Assembly: GCA_019104865.1 (NCBI GenBank) | Contig: JAHRWZ010000030.1 | Span: 35,566 to 99,565 of the forward strand | DNA: 64,000 bases | Origin: Castellaniella sp. | GTDB taxonomy: Bacteria; Pseudomonadota; Gammaproteobacteria; Burkholderiales; Burkholderiaceae_B | Direction of reading: 5' to 3' | In this document: positions 45,175 to 53,496 of the stretch, piece by piece | How the letters are laid out: each line of letters begins with the position of its first letter | Position numbering within the stretch: position 1 is the stretch's first letter | The notes under the pieces: generated by a model | What the model was told of the DNA's origin: nothing | The model's database searches: none | What the model saw: only the letters and a program-made list of their open reading frames with translations | Position numbers and translations under genes: made by a program

Positions 45175-46308
45175 TCAATACAGGGACAACTGGACCGGAT
45201 GACGCCCCGAGCCGGCGTCATCCACCGGCTCGAGCTTGCTGACGCGCACGCCCAGCAGGCGCAGGCGCCGATCCAGCGTGACCCGCTTCAGGCACTGGCC
45301 GGCCGCGCGATGAATCGAATCGGAGTCACTGACCGCCTCGTCCAGCGTCAGATCCCGCGTCACCACGTGGAAATCATCGAACCGCAGCTTGATGCCCACC
45401 GTGGCCCCACGCACGCCCTTGCGGGCCAGGTCCTGAGCCAGGCGCTCGCACAATTCCAGAAAGACCCGCGACAGCGACGCCCGATCCCGCACCACATGCA
45501 GATCGCGCTCGAACGTCGTTTCCCGACTGATCGACCGGGGTTCGGACTCCATGACCACCGGACGATCATCGATACCGTGCGCCACATCCAGCAACCACTG
45601 TGCCATGCCCAGACCGAAGGCTTCCTGCAGACGGTCAGGCGCCGCGCCCGCCAACTGCGCGATGGTGTCGATTCCCATCGACTGCAAGCGGACGGTCGCC
45701 TTGGGGCCGATACCGTTGACCTTCGACACCGACAGAGGCCAGATGCGGCGCTGCAGATCGCCGGGCCCGATCAGGGTGATGCCGTCCGGCTTGTCCAGAT
45801 CCGAAGCGATCTTGGACAGCAGCTTGTTGGGCGAGATGCCGATCGAGCAACTCAGGCCGGTCGCGTCGCGCACGGCCTGCTTCAAGCGCCTGGCCAGCGT
45901 GTCCGAATCCTGCGGCAGAGCCGTCAGGTCGATGTAGATCTCGTCGATGCCGCGATCCTCGATGCGCGGCGCGACTTCCGCCACCGCCGCCTTGAAGAGG
46001 CGCGAATAATGCCGGTAGGCCGGAAAATCCACCGGCAGCAGAACTGCGTCCGGCGCCAGCCTGGCAGCCTTCATCATGCCCATGGCCGAATGCACGCCCA
46101 GGGCGCGCGCCTCGTAGGTGGCCGTCGTGATCACCCCGCGGCCCACGTAGTCCCGCAATCGCACGTGATCGCCTTCGCGCGGGGACACCGCCCGCCCACC
46201 GATGACGACGGGCTGGCCGCGCAATTCAGGATGGCGCAACAATTCCACGGATGCGTAGAACGCATCCATGTCCAGATGGGCGATTCGGCGGATGGATGAT
46301 TCGGACAT
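45175..46308 (-). CDS. dinB: DNA polymerase IV (Y family)
   Basis: A 377-residue translesion polymerase. The palm has RRIAHLDMDAFYASVELLRHP and RGIDEIYIDLTALPQ, which hold the catalytic carboxylates. GISPNKLLSKIASDLDKPDGITLI and the helix-hairpin-helix VSKVNGIGPKATVRLQSMGIDTIAQLA follow, then the little-finger domain. No clear beta-clamp peptide is seen at the end. ATG 46308 is preferred over the longer open frame to 46347. It is divergent from the HMA-like gene. Confidence 0.94.
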   Translation of the reverse strand: MSESSIRRIAHLDMDAFYASVELLRHPELRGQPVVIGGRAVSPREGDHVRLRDYVGRGVITTATYEARALGVHSAMGMMKAARLAPDAVLLPVDFPAYRHYSRLFKAAVAEVAPRIEDRGIDEIYIDLTALPQDSDTLARRLKQAVRDATGLSCSIGISPNKLLSKIASDLDKPDGITLIGPGDLQRRIWPLSVSKVNGIGPKATVRLQSMGIDTIAQLAGAAPDRLQEAFGLGMAQWLLDVAHGIDDRPVVMESEPRSISRETTFERDLHVVRDRASLSRVFLELCERLAQDLARKGVRGATVGIKLRFDDFHVVTRDLTLDEAVSDSDSIHRAAGQCLKRVTLDRRLRLLGVRVSKLEPVDDAGSGRHPVQLSLY

Positions 46309-46415
46309 TGCGACGTTCCGCCCCCGAGGGGCGGTATGTGCCACCAACGAGGCCCGAAAGCGGGATCAGCCCCGTTCCTTGCCTCGCCTGGCACTGCTAT
46401 ACTAGCCGACTCTTA

Positions 46416-46436
46416 AGATACATTTAAAATGTATCT
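46416..46436. promoter_or_regulatory. NsrR-type operator upstream of the HMA-like gene
   Basis: AGATACATTT, one central A, then AAATGTATCT form a perfect 21-bp palindrome. This is the 10/11-1-10/11 architecture of the nitric-oxide sensor NsrR (family consensus GATGYATTT-N-AAATRCATC) with one symmetrical change per half. A TATACT -10-like box lies at 46398-46403, so the palindrome would cover the transcription start. The HMA-like ATG is 45 bp downstream. Confidence 0.65.
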
Positions 46437-46480
46437 ATAACCCAGCCCTACCCAGGGGCTTTTCTCGTCCGCGAGGATCC

Positions 46481-46765
46481 ATGCAAGCCGAAACCCTGAA
46501 ACGATCTTCCCAGAAAACCGAAACCCTGCGCCTGGTGGGCCTGCGCGGCCCGGATTGCGCCGACAAGCTCGACCGCGCACTGGCCGCCGTCCCTGGCGTC
46601 AGCCAGGTCAGCGTCTCGCTGGCCGACGAAAAGGCCACCATCACCTTCGACACAGCGCAGGTTTCGACACAGCGCCTGCAGGTTGCCGTGGCCGACGCTG
46701 GCTACGAAGCCCTGAAGCCGGTCCACGGCCAGGACGGCAACTGTTGCGGCGGGTGCGGAGGGTAA
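46481..46765 (+). CDS. Small HMA-fold protein lacking the CxxC metal site
   Basis: A 94-residue protein whose residues 14-80 follow the ferredoxin-like heavy-metal-associated fold: TLRLVGLRGPDCADKLDRALAAVPGVSQVSVSLADEKATITFDTAQVSTQRLQVAVADAGYEALKP. The usual GMxCxxC loop is replaced by GLRGPDC, so one Cys is kept and one lost. The tail adds a Cys-rich CCGGCGG, which could provide other metal ligands. It ends 8 bp from the convergent narK. With an NsrR-type palindrome upstream it may act in nitric oxide or nitrite stress; its function is unknown. Confidence 0.75.
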   Translation: MQAETLKRSSQKTETLRLVGLRGPDCADKLDRALAAVPGVSQVSVSLADEKATITFDTAQVSTQRLQVAVADAGYEALKPVHGQDGNCCGGCGG

Positions 46766-46773
46766 AACAACCG

Positions 46774-48051
46774 TCACCCCAGCGTCGGATCCAGCAGTTC
46801 GGTTCCGGCGCGCGGCGCGCGGCGATACGAATAGTGCATGAACACCAGTGCCACGCAGACCGTGCCATATAGCAGCATGAACGCGCTGGAATACACCCCG
46901 GTGATGTCCAGCAGGGCCCCGAACAGTATCGGCAGGATGAATCCACCCAGACCGCCGGCCAGCCCCACCACACCGGACACCGCACCGATATTGTCCGAAT
47001 AGTCGTCGCTGATGAACTTGAAGACCGACGCCTTGCCGATCGCCATGGCCACGCCGACCACGAACAACAGGATCGTGAACAGCGTCGTATTCAGGCCAAT
47101 GTGCAGCGATACCGGTCCCTGCATGGTCTGGATCGTCATCTGAGTCTGCGGATAGGACAGCAGGAAGAAGCATACCCAGCACACCCACATGACCCACCAG
47201 GTCACGGTATAGGCCCCGAACCGGTCGGAAAACCAGCCCCCCAGGGCGCGCAGTACGCCGCCCGGCAGGGAAAACACCATCGCCAGGAAAGCCGCCAGCG
47301 TCAGATCGAAGCCGTATTCGGCGACATAGTATTTCGTGATCCACAGGGACAATGCCACGTAGCCGCCGAACACCACGGAATAGTACTGGCAGTAGCGCCA
47401 GACGCGCGGGTCCTTCAGCACGCGCAGCTGCTGCAGGATGCCCGTGTCGGACGACACCCGATGGGACGGGTCCGAATGGCTGAACAGCCAGAACAGAATG
47501 GCGGTGCCCAGCATCAGCGCGGCATAGGCCTTGGGCAGCATCGTCCAGCCAAAAGCACCGATGATCAGCGGCGCCACGAACATGTTCAGCGCGGACCCCG
47601 AATTGCCCGCGCCGAACACCCCCATGGCGAACCCCCGGCGCTGCGGCGAGAACCAGCGTGCCACATACGGCGTGCCCACAGAGAACGTGCCGCCCGCCAG
47701 ACCGACGAACAGCGCCAGGACCAGAAATTGTGTATAGGTCGTGGCCTGAGACATCAGGTAAAGAGGCGGCACGCAGATCAGCAGCACCAGAAAGAACACG
47801 ATCCGCCCACCGAACCGATCGGTCAGGATGCCCAGCGGCACGCGAATCAGCGAACCCGTCAGGACCGGTGTCGCAATCAACAGACCGAACTGGGTTTCGT
47901 TCAGGTTCAGATTGGTCTTCAGCGGCACCCCCAGGACGGAAAACATCGTCCAGATGGCAAAGCAGACGGTGAACGCGAATGTGCTGGCAAACAGCACAGA
48001 CAGGGCTTTGCCCGAAGCGGACGCCGATGGGGATGTAGCATTCGATGACAT
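46774..48051 (-). CDS. narK: Nitrate/nitrite transporter, NarK family
   Basis: A 425-residue MFS protein with 12 predicted membrane helices. The NarK signatures are visible: FSVLGVPLKTNLNLNETQFGLLIATPVLTGSLIRVPLGILTDRFGGR, GLAGGTFSVGTPYVARWFSPQRRGFAMGVFGAGNSGSALNMF and GKASVFKFISDDYSDNIGAVSGVVGLAGGLGGF, which is the second nitrate signature. The Arg in the first run is a candidate substrate ligand. It imports nitrate or exchanges it for nitrite in the inner membrane. ATG 48051 follows GGGAGA. An FNR-like site and a TATGAT -10 precede it. Confidence 0.92.
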   Translation of the reverse strand: MSSNATSPSASASGKALSVLFASTFAFTVCFAIWTMFSVLGVPLKTNLNLNETQFGLLIATPVLTGSLIRVPLGILTDRFGGRIVFFLVLLICVPPLYLMSQATTYTQFLVLALFVGLAGGTFSVGTPYVARWFSPQRRGFAMGVFGAGNSGSALNMFVAPLIIGAFGWTMLPKAYAALMLGTAILFWLFSHSDPSHRVSSDTGILQQLRVLKDPRVWRYCQYYSVVFGGYVALSLWITKYYVAEYGFDLTLAAFLAMVFSLPGGVLRALGGWFSDRFGAYTVTWWVMWVCWVCFFLLSYPQTQMTIQTMQGPVSLHIGLNTTLFTILLFVVGVAMAIGKASVFKFISDDYSDNIGAVSGVVGLAGGLGGFILPILFGALLDITGVYSSAFMLLYGTVCVALVFMHYSYRRAPRAGTELLDPTLG

Positions 48052-48089
48052 GAAGATCTCCCGTGGTAAGGCCAATGCCTTCGGGAATG

Positions 48090-48130
48090 ATCATAACCAC
48101 ACCGAATGTACTGACATATGACCTGGATCA
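48090..48130 (-). promoter_or_regulatory. FNR-like site plus -10 box of narK
   Basis: On the minus strand TGATCC-AGGTCA (48119-48130) fits the FNR core TGA-N6-TCA. A TATGAT -10 lies at 48090-48095. The two centres are 32 bp apart, exactly the distance of a class II FNR promoter (site at -41.5). Anaerobic activation of narK is inferred. Confidence 0.6.
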
Positions 48131-48172
48131 GTAGAAACCCGAATCCCCCAGGAGACCTTCGCCATCCCCGAA

Positions 48173-48598
48173 TTACTGCACGGTCAGCGTGACCTTGATG
48201 TTGTTGCGCGTGGCGTTGGAATAGGGGCAGACCACGTGCGCCTTCTGGACCAGGTCATTCAGTTTGGCGTGGTCCACGCCCGGCGCGGAAATCTTCAGTT
48301 CCACGGCGATGCCGAAACCCGTGGGGATCGGGCCGATGCCCACGGAGCCCGCCACGTGCGTATTGTCGGGCAGTTTGACGTTTTCCTTGCCGGCAACCAG
48401 TTTCAGCGCCCCCAGGAAGCACGCCGAATATCCCGCTGCGAACAGCTGTTCCGGATTGGTGCCGGCCCCGTTGTCTCCGCCCAGTTCCTTCGGCACGGAC
48501 AGCTTGATGTCCAGCCGGTTGTCCGAGGACTTGGCGCTGCCGTCACGGCCACCGGTCGCGGTGGCATGGGCGGTATAGAGAACGTTTTCGACTGTCAT
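48173..48598 (-). CDS. ohr: Organic hydroperoxide resistance protein
   Basis: A 141-residue Ohr/OsmC-fold thiol peroxidase that reduces lipid and other organic hydroperoxides. [56 protein letters not shown] (peroxidatic Cys) and [15 protein letters not shown] (resolving Cys) are diagnostic. ATG 48598 has AGGAG upstream. It lies downstream of its regulator ohrR on the same strand, with a strong hairpin in the 119-bp gap. Confidence 0.95.
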   Translation of the reverse strand: MTVENVLYTAHATATGGRDGSAKSSDNRLDIKLSVPKELGGDNGAGTNPEQLFAAGYSACFLGALKLVAGKENVKLPDNTHVAGSVGIGPIPTGFGIAVELKISAPGVDHAKLNDLVQKAHVVCPYSNATRNNIKVTLTVQ

Positions 48599-48677
48599 GA
48601 TGGGACTCCTCGTGGCGCGATTCGAAAGAAAGCCCCGGCACCACAAACGGCGGCTTCCCGCAAACGGACCCATCGAC

Positions 48678-48715
48678 CGGATGCGATGCCCGGCAGCCGC
48701 CCGGCATCGCATCCG
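48678..48715 (-). terminator. Perfect 13-bp stem-loop between ohrR and ohr
   Basis: Bases 48678-48690 pair fully with 48703-48715 around a 12-nt loop, two bases after the ohrR stop. There is no T-run, so it may act as a partial terminator or mRNA stabiliser separating ohrR from ohr. Confidence 0.55.
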
Positions 48716-48717
48716 CG

Positions 48718-49212
48718 TCACCGATCCGCTGGATGATCTAGCATCCGATGCGCACCCAGCAGATGCGTGCGCAATTCTTCCAGTTCGGCCTTGAGCACAC
48801 GGGCTTGCGCGGGCGCGCAGCCAGTCGCGCACAGAACCCCCTGGGGAATATCGTGCGCCCGTTGCCGCAGCGCGCGGCCTGACTGGGTCAGTGTCACCAG
48901 CACCTGGCGCTGATCGGCGTGTGCGCGGTCACGCCGCAACAGACCCATGGCCTGCAGCCGCTTGAGCAAGGGGGTCAGCGTGGCCGAATCCAGATACAGG
49001 CGATCCCCCAGCGCAGTCACCGTCAGGCCGTCGGATTCCCACAGCACCAGCATGACCAGGTACTGCGGATACGTCAGCCCCAGGCCGGCCAGGTGGCGGC
49101 GGTAGACCTTGCCCATGGCCAGATGCGCCGAATACAGGGCAAAGCACAACTGAGCATCCAGCGTCAGCGCATCGGATGGCGGTTCGGGCAGATTAGGTAC
49201 GGGCAGACTCAT
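48718..49212 (-). CDS. ohrR: MarR family organic-peroxide sensor
   Basis: A ~164-residue regulator. [44 protein letters not shown] holds the conserved peroxide-sensing Cys near residue 23 of the protein. The wing-helix follows: [47 protein letters not shown]. OhrR represses ohr and itself until its Cys is oxidised. ATG 49212 is taken; ATG 49227 is in frame. A GCTATT-G-AATAGC palindrome lies just upstream. Confidence 0.93.
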   Translation of the reverse strand: MSLPVPNLPEPPSDALTLDAQLCFALYSAHLAMGKVYRRHLAGLGLTYPQYLVMLVLWESDGLTVTALGDRLYLDSATLTPLLKRLQAMGLLRRDRAHADQRQVLVTLTQSGRALRQRAHDIPQGVLCATGCAPAQARVLKAELEELRTHLLGAHRMLDHPADR

Positions 49213-49232
49213 ATCTTCATAATACATAGCGC

Positions 49233-49245
49233 GCTATTGAATAGC
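49233..49245. promoter_or_regulatory. Palindrome GCTATT-G-AATAGC upstream of ohrR
   Basis: A perfect 6-1-6 inverted repeat 21 bp before the ohrR start. Its ATTGAAT core resembles the AATT-AATT centre of known OhrR boxes, so it is a candidate autoregulatory operator. Confidence 0.45.
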
Positions 49246-49424
49246 AAGATATATAAATCGCAAATGAGGACATAAAACCGGATGGTGGCCTCGAAAACCC
49301 AAGGATGGGCTTCGTCGTATCATCCCGGTCAATGCTCCGATCCGCTGACAGCCTTTCGCAGGCCATCCGCAGGAAAATAGGATGCGGGATCAGGACACCG
49401 GATTACCCGGACAAAGGAATTCTC

Positions 49425-50567
49425 ATGACCGACACAGTCGATTGCCTCGTCATCGGCGCGGGCGTCGTGGGCCTGGCCGTGGCACGCGCCTGCGCGCAGG
49501 CAGGCCTAGAGACACTCGTGGCCGAGGCGCAAGACACCATCGGCACCGGCACCAGCTCGCGCAACAGCGAAGTCATTCACGCCGGCATCTACTATCCGCA
49601 GGGGTCGCTCAAGGCCCGGCTATGCGTACAAGGACGTCCTCTGCTGTACGACTACTGCGAATCCCACGGTGTGGCGTATCGCCGCTGCGGCAAGCTGATC
49701 GTCGCCACTCACGATAGCCAGATCGACACCTTGCGCCGCATCGCCGCGTCCGCCGCCGCCAACGGGGTGGAGGATCTGCGTTGGCTGGATCGCAGTCAGG
49801 CCCAGGCCCGGGAACCGGAGCTGCATTGCAGCGCCGCGCTGGAATCCCCATCGACCGGCATCATCGACAGCCATGGTCTGATGCTGGCCCTGCGAGGCGA
49901 CCTGGAACAGGCGGGCGGCCTGCTGGCGCTGCGCTCGCCCGTTCTGGGCGGACAGGCGCAGCCCAGGGGCGAACCTGGCATCCTGCTGCGCATCGGCGGC
50001 GACGAGCCCATGGAAATCATCGCCCGCCACGTCATCAACTGCGCGGGGCTTCATGCCCAGACCGTCGCGGCGAGCATCCACGGTCTGTCACCCGCCAGCA
50101 TCCCGACAGGACGCTATGCCAAGGGCAACTACTATGCCCTGTCCGGCAAAACCCCGTTCACCCGCCTGATCTATCCCGTACCGGAACCCGGCGGCCTGGG
50201 TGTGCACCTGACCCTGGACCTGGGCGGGCAAGCCCGATTCGGCCCCGATGTCGAATGGATCGACGCCATCGACTACACGGTGGATCCTGCGCGGGCCGAT
50301 GGCTTCTACACCGCCATCCGCCGCTACTGGCCTGAGCTACCCGACGGCGCCCTGCATCCCGGCTACGCCGGCATCCGCCCCAAACTGGTGGTGCCCGCCG
50401 GCCAGGATGCGGACTTCGTCATCCAGGACGCCGCCGGCTACGGCGTGCCGGGGCTGATCAATCTATATGGCATTGAATCCCCCGGGCTGACGTCCTGCCT
50501 CGGGATCGCGCGGGAAGCGCTGCATCGGGCCGGCCTGGATGCAGGCGCGGACCATCCGGCGGCATAA
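49425..50567 (+). CDS. FAD-dependent oxidoreductase, L-2-hydroxyglutarate oxidase-like
   Basis: A 380-residue DAO-family flavoprotein. The FAD motif is [67 protein letters not shown] and [18 protein letters not shown] are typical of the LhgO/YgaF group. The C-terminal [49 protein letters not shown] binds the isoalloxazine. It probably oxidises L-2-hydroxyglutarate or a similar 2-hydroxy acid and feeds electrons to the membrane chain. ATG 49425 has AAAGGA upstream. Confidence 0.85.
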   Translation: MTDTVDCLVIGAGVVGLAVARACAQAGLETLVAEAQDTIGTGTSSRNSEVIHAGIYYPQGSLKARLCVQGRPLLYDYCESHGVAYRRCGKLIVATHDSQIDTLRRIAASAAANGVEDLRWLDRSQAQAREPELHCSAALESPSTGIIDSHGLMLALRGDLEQAGGLLALRSPVLGGQAQPRGEPGILLRIGGDEPMEIIARHVINCAGLHAQTVAASIHGLSPASIPTGRYAKGNYYALSGKTPFTRLIYPVPEPGGLGVHLTLDLGGQARFGPDVEWIDAIDYTVDPARADGFYTAIRRYWPELPDGALHPGYAGIRPKLVVPAGQDADFVIQDAAGYGVPGLINLYGIESPGLTSCLGIAREALHRAGLDAGADHPAA

Positions 50568-50600
50568 TCAGGTTTTGCATGACTACACAAGGAACCCGAC

Positions 50601-50894
50601 ATGATCCGCGAAATGGCCCATATCACTGTGAAACCCGGTACCCAGGCCGACTTCGAAGCCGGCGTACAAAAGGCACTGCCGCTGTTCCAGCGCGCTCGCG
50701 GCTTCCACCGCCTGGAGCTGCACCACGTCATCGAGCACCCGGAACAATACGTCCTGCAGATCCACTGGCAGACGCTGGAAGACCATATCGAACATTTCCG
50801 CAAATCCGAAGACTTCCAGGCCTGGCGCGGGATTGTGGGCGGATTCTTCGAAAAGGCGCCCAACGTCGTCCATACCCAGGTCATCGGCGAATAA
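50601..50894 (+). CDS. ABM (antibiotic biosynthesis monooxygenase) domain protein
   Basis: A 97-residue ferredoxin-like dimeric protein: MIREMAHITVKPGTQADFEAGVQKALPLFQRARGFHRLELHHVIEHPEQYVLQIHWQTLEDHIEHFRKSEDFQAWRG. The central HxxxE..P..Y pattern and the W-x-HxxHxxS motif belong to the ABM/DUF-type superfamily, which includes quinol monooxygenases and haem-degrading enzymes. No catalytic residue can be pinned down. It follows the flavoprotein gene by 33 bp with its own AAGGA site, so they may be co-transcribed. Confidence 0.82.
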   Translation: MIREMAHITVKPGTQADFEAGVQKALPLFQRARGFHRLELHHVIEHPEQYVLQIHWQTLEDHIEHFRKSEDFQAWRGIVGGFFEKAPNVVHTQVIGE

Positions 50895-50922
50895 ACCGGC
50901 CCAGACCCCCGGCCTGCGGGCC

Positions 50923-51669
50923 CTACACCCGCCCAGCCAACACCGACAGAGGCCATTCCACCCGCCGCCTGGCCAACGGATCGCCCCAAACCCGTGCCAG
51001 CCGCACCGCCAGGTCGGCCACGGGATCCACACCCCGCTCACGCGTATAGCGCGCCGTCGCCGACCAGCTGCGGAAATACGCCAGCAGCTCATCGAGCGTC
51101 CAATCGACCGACATGCTGAATACGGGCGCATCGATGGGGTCGAAAGGAAACGGAATCGACCGATAGCCGTCCTCCACATGCCGCCGCTCCGGCGGCCAGT
51201 ACGGCCCGACCTCATCCTGGTAGAACGACTGCACCAGGCGATCCACTTCGTCACCGGCCACGGTCTGGATACCATACGTCCAGACGGCAAGCACCCCGCC
51301 TGGGCGCAGCACCCGCCGAACCTCATCGAAGAACGCGGTGACGTCGAACCAGTGCAGCGCCTGGGCGACCGTCACCAGGTCCACGGACCCGGCTTCCAGC
51401 CCGCTGGCCTCGGCCGGAGCCACCCGGTAAACCACCCGGGGATGCGCCGCCGCCTGAACGATCTGGGCGGCACTGGAGTCCGTGGCGATCACCGAAGCGA
51501 AATGCTGCGCCAGCGCCACCGATGCCTGACCACTGCCAGCGCCGCAATCCCAGGCCAGGTCATGCCGGCCACACAGCCCGGACAGCCAGGCGAACAGAAC
51601 CGCCGGATAATGAGGGCGCGCCTGCGCGTAGGTGCGGGCGACGGGGGAAAAGTGGTCAGAGGATGGCAT
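50923..51669 (-). CDS. Class I SAM-dependent methyltransferase
   Basis: A 248-residue Rossmann-fold methyltransferase. Motif I is LAWDCGAGSGQASVALAQHFASVIATDSSAAQI; then VDLVTVAQALHWFDVTAFFDEVRRVLRPGGVLAVW, typical of UbiE/Coq5-like and trans-aconitate methyltransferase groups. The substrate is unknown. Its ATG is one base past the mnmE stop codon, so it is read from the mnmE transcript. Confidence 0.88.
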   Translation of the reverse strand: MPSSDHFSPVARTYAQARPHYPAVLFAWLSGLCGRHDLAWDCGAGSGQASVALAQHFASVIATDSSAAQIVQAAAHPRVVYRVAPAEASGLEAGSVDLVTVAQALHWFDVTAFFDEVRRVLRPGGVLAVWTYGIQTVAGDEVDRLVQSFYQDEVGPYWPPERRHVEDGYRSIPFPFDPIDAPVFSMSVDWTLDELLAYFRSWSATARYTRERGVDPVADLAVRLARVWGDPLARRRVEWPLSVLAGRV

Positions 51670-51670
51670 G

Positions 51671-53080
51671 TCACTTCCCTATGCAAAACCGCGAGAAAAT
51701 CTCCCCCAGCAAGTCGTCGCTGGTGAACTGACCTGTGATCTCGCACAGCGCTTCATGCGCCAGCCGCAGTTCCTCCGCAAACAGATCCAGCACCTGGTCG
51801 CTGTGCGACGCATGTTCACGCGCCAGCAGCAGATGCTCGCGGGCAGCTTCCAGCGCCCGCACATGGCGTTCCCGAGCCAGCCAGGGGGACTCGGCCCCGG
51901 GTGTCCAGCCGGCGATCCGCAGCAGCCGGGCACGCAGGGCGTCCAGGCCCGCGCCCGTATGGGCCGAAATCCGCAATACCTCGGCATGGCCAGCGGAATC
52001 CACGGACCGCCTGGATCCGCCGGTGGCGGCATCTCCCACCGATACCGATTCATCCCCCAGCAGATCGACCTTGTTCAACACCCGCAGCACCGGCGTCCCC
52101 GCCGGCAGGCGCCGCACGATCTCCGCATCCAGCGGATCATCCGGATGCCGCGCATCCTGCAGGTGCAGGATCACCTGCGCCCGGGCGATTTCCGCCCAGC
52201 TGCGCTCGATGCCGATGCGCTCGACCGTGTCCTCGGTTTCCCGCAAGCCCGCCGTATCCACGATATGCAGCGGGATGCCGTCGATATGAATCTGCTGGAT
52301 CACCCGATCGCGCGTCGTACCCGCGATGGGCGTCACGATGGCTACGTCCTCGCCCGCCAGCGCATTCAGCAGACTGGATTTACCCACGTTCGGCTGCCCC
52401 GCCAGCACCACGTGCAGGCCTTCGCGCAGCACCAACCCCTGGCGGGCCGTGCGCAAGACGCCATCCAGCGTCGCCGTCACGGCATCCAGGCGATCGGCCG
52501 CCTGGTATTTTTCCAGAAAATCGATCTCCTCTTCCGGAAAATCCAGCGTCGCCTCGACCAGCATGCGCAGCTGCACGATCCGTTCGCTCAGCGCATCGAT
52601 CTCGGCGGAGAACACCCCCGACAGCGATGCCATGGCGCTACGCGCCGCCGCCGCCGAACTGGCCTCGATCAGATCCGCCACCGCTTCCGCCTGCGCCAGA
52701 TCCAGCCGCTCGTTCAAAAACGCGCGCTGCGTGAATTCCCCCGGCTGCGCCAGCCGCAACCCGATGGCCGCCCCACGCGCCAGACAGTCTTCCAGCACGC
52801 GCCGCAGCACGGCAGGCCCGCCATGCCCCTGCAACTCCAGCACATCTTCACCGGTATAAGAATGTGGCCCAGGAAAGAACAGCGCCAGCCCCTCGTCCAG
52901 CACCTCGCCCTGCCCGTCCCGGAACGGCAGATAGTGCGAATGGCGCGCCCGCAGCGCCTGCCCGCAGAGCGACTGCGCCCAGGCCAGCAGATCCGGCCCC
53001 GACACGCGGACCACCCCGATCCCGCCCCGGCCCGGGGCGGTGGCAATGGCAATGATGGGATCGGTGGACAGTGCGCTCAT
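51671..53080 (-). CDS. mnmE: tRNA uridine-5-carboxymethylaminomethyl GTPase
   Basis: A 469-residue GTPase that, with MnmG, modifies U34 of tRNAs. The N-terminal tetrahydrofolate-binding domain has [22 protein letters not shown] and [16 protein letters not shown]. The central G domain has [28 protein letters not shown] and NKVD. The C-terminal end FCIGK holds the catalytic Cys. ATG 53080 is used; the open frame further upstream crosses the large palindrome and is not coding. It lies downstream of yidC as in most proteobacteria. Confidence 0.96.
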   Translation of the reverse strand: MSALSTDPIIAIATAPGRGGIGVVRVSGPDLLAWAQSLCGQALRARHSHYLPFRDGQGEVLDEGLALFFPGPHSYTGEDVLELQGHGGPAVLRRVLEDCLARGAAIGLRLAQPGEFTQRAFLNERLDLAQAEAVADLIEASSAAAARSAMASLSGVFSAEIDALSERIVQLRMLVEATLDFPEEEIDFLEKYQAADRLDAVTATLDGVLRTARQGLVLREGLHVVLAGQPNVGKSSLLNALAGEDVAIVTPIAGTTRDRVIQQIHIDGIPLHIVDTAGLRETEDTVERIGIERSWAEIARAQVILHLQDARHPDDPLDAEIVRRLPAGTPVLRVLNKVDLLGDESVSVGDAATGGSRRSVDSAGHAEVLRISAHTGAGLDALRARLLRIAGWTPGAESPWLARERHVRALEAAREHLLLAREHASHSDQVLDLFAEELRLAHEALCEITGQFTSDDLLGEIFSRFCIGK

Positions 53081-53217
53081 TTCGGAAAATGTGAAGAAAT
53101 CAGATGAACAGGCAGTGCGACACGATCGAGGCACTGCGGAAATGATCCATTCGCATGATATCGGGAAATCACGCCAGACATGACTCGACGGCGTCGGCCT
53201 CTGGTCCACCAGCGCCA

Positions 53218-53414
53218 GGGCGCGCGGGATGAAGGGGCCTGGGCGAGCAGTCGGCCGGTGCCGGATGCTGCCGAAGGGAAGGCGGAGGAAGTCGGCGGGC
53301 ACTGTCTGAGGCGCGAAGCGCCGAGTTTGCCCGCCGTCCGCCTGGACGAGGCAGATCCGGGAAGCCCGAAGGGCCACCGGCTGGCGAGCCCAGGCCCCTT
53401 CATCCCGCGCGCCC
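53218..53414. repeat. 197-bp near-complete palindrome (long hairpin element)
   Basis: The outer 27 bases (53218-53244) are the exact reverse complement of 53388-53414. The inner parts also pair: GCCGGTG (254-260) with CACCGGC (375-381), GGCGGA (281-286) with TCCGCC (337-342), GGCGGGCA (294-301) with TGCCCGCC (328-335), and GGCGC-GAA-GCGCC at the centre (310-322); numbers are offsets from 53000. The symmetry axis stays near 53316 throughout. It could be a structured RNA, a REP/MITE-like repeat or a chromosome-organising site. Confidence 0.85.
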
Positions 53415-53440
53415 CTCAAGAACCCAACAAACCCAAGCCG

Positions 53441-53474
53441 CAAAAAAGAAACGGCGCCCCAGAAAGAGCGCCGT
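53441..53474 (-). terminator. Rho-independent terminator after yidC
   Basis: On the minus strand ACGGCGC pairs with GCGCCGT (53451-53474), followed by TTTCTTTTTT (53441-53450). It lies 22 bp after the yidC stop and should end the rpmH-rnpA-yidD-yidC transcript before the large palindrome. Confidence 0.85.
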
Positions 53475-53496
53475 CCGATCACATCAGCAGAATCGC

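Larger units (their letters stand above)
53081..53496. other. 416-bp yidC-mnmE gap
   Basis: No gene is supported here. From right to left the stretch holds the yidC terminator (53441-53474), a 197-bp imperfect palindrome (53218-53414), and about 130 bp before mnmE that presumably carries the mnmE promoter. The short open frames that can be drawn across the palindrome have no family resemblance and are a by-product of its GC-rich sequence. Confidence 0.7.
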
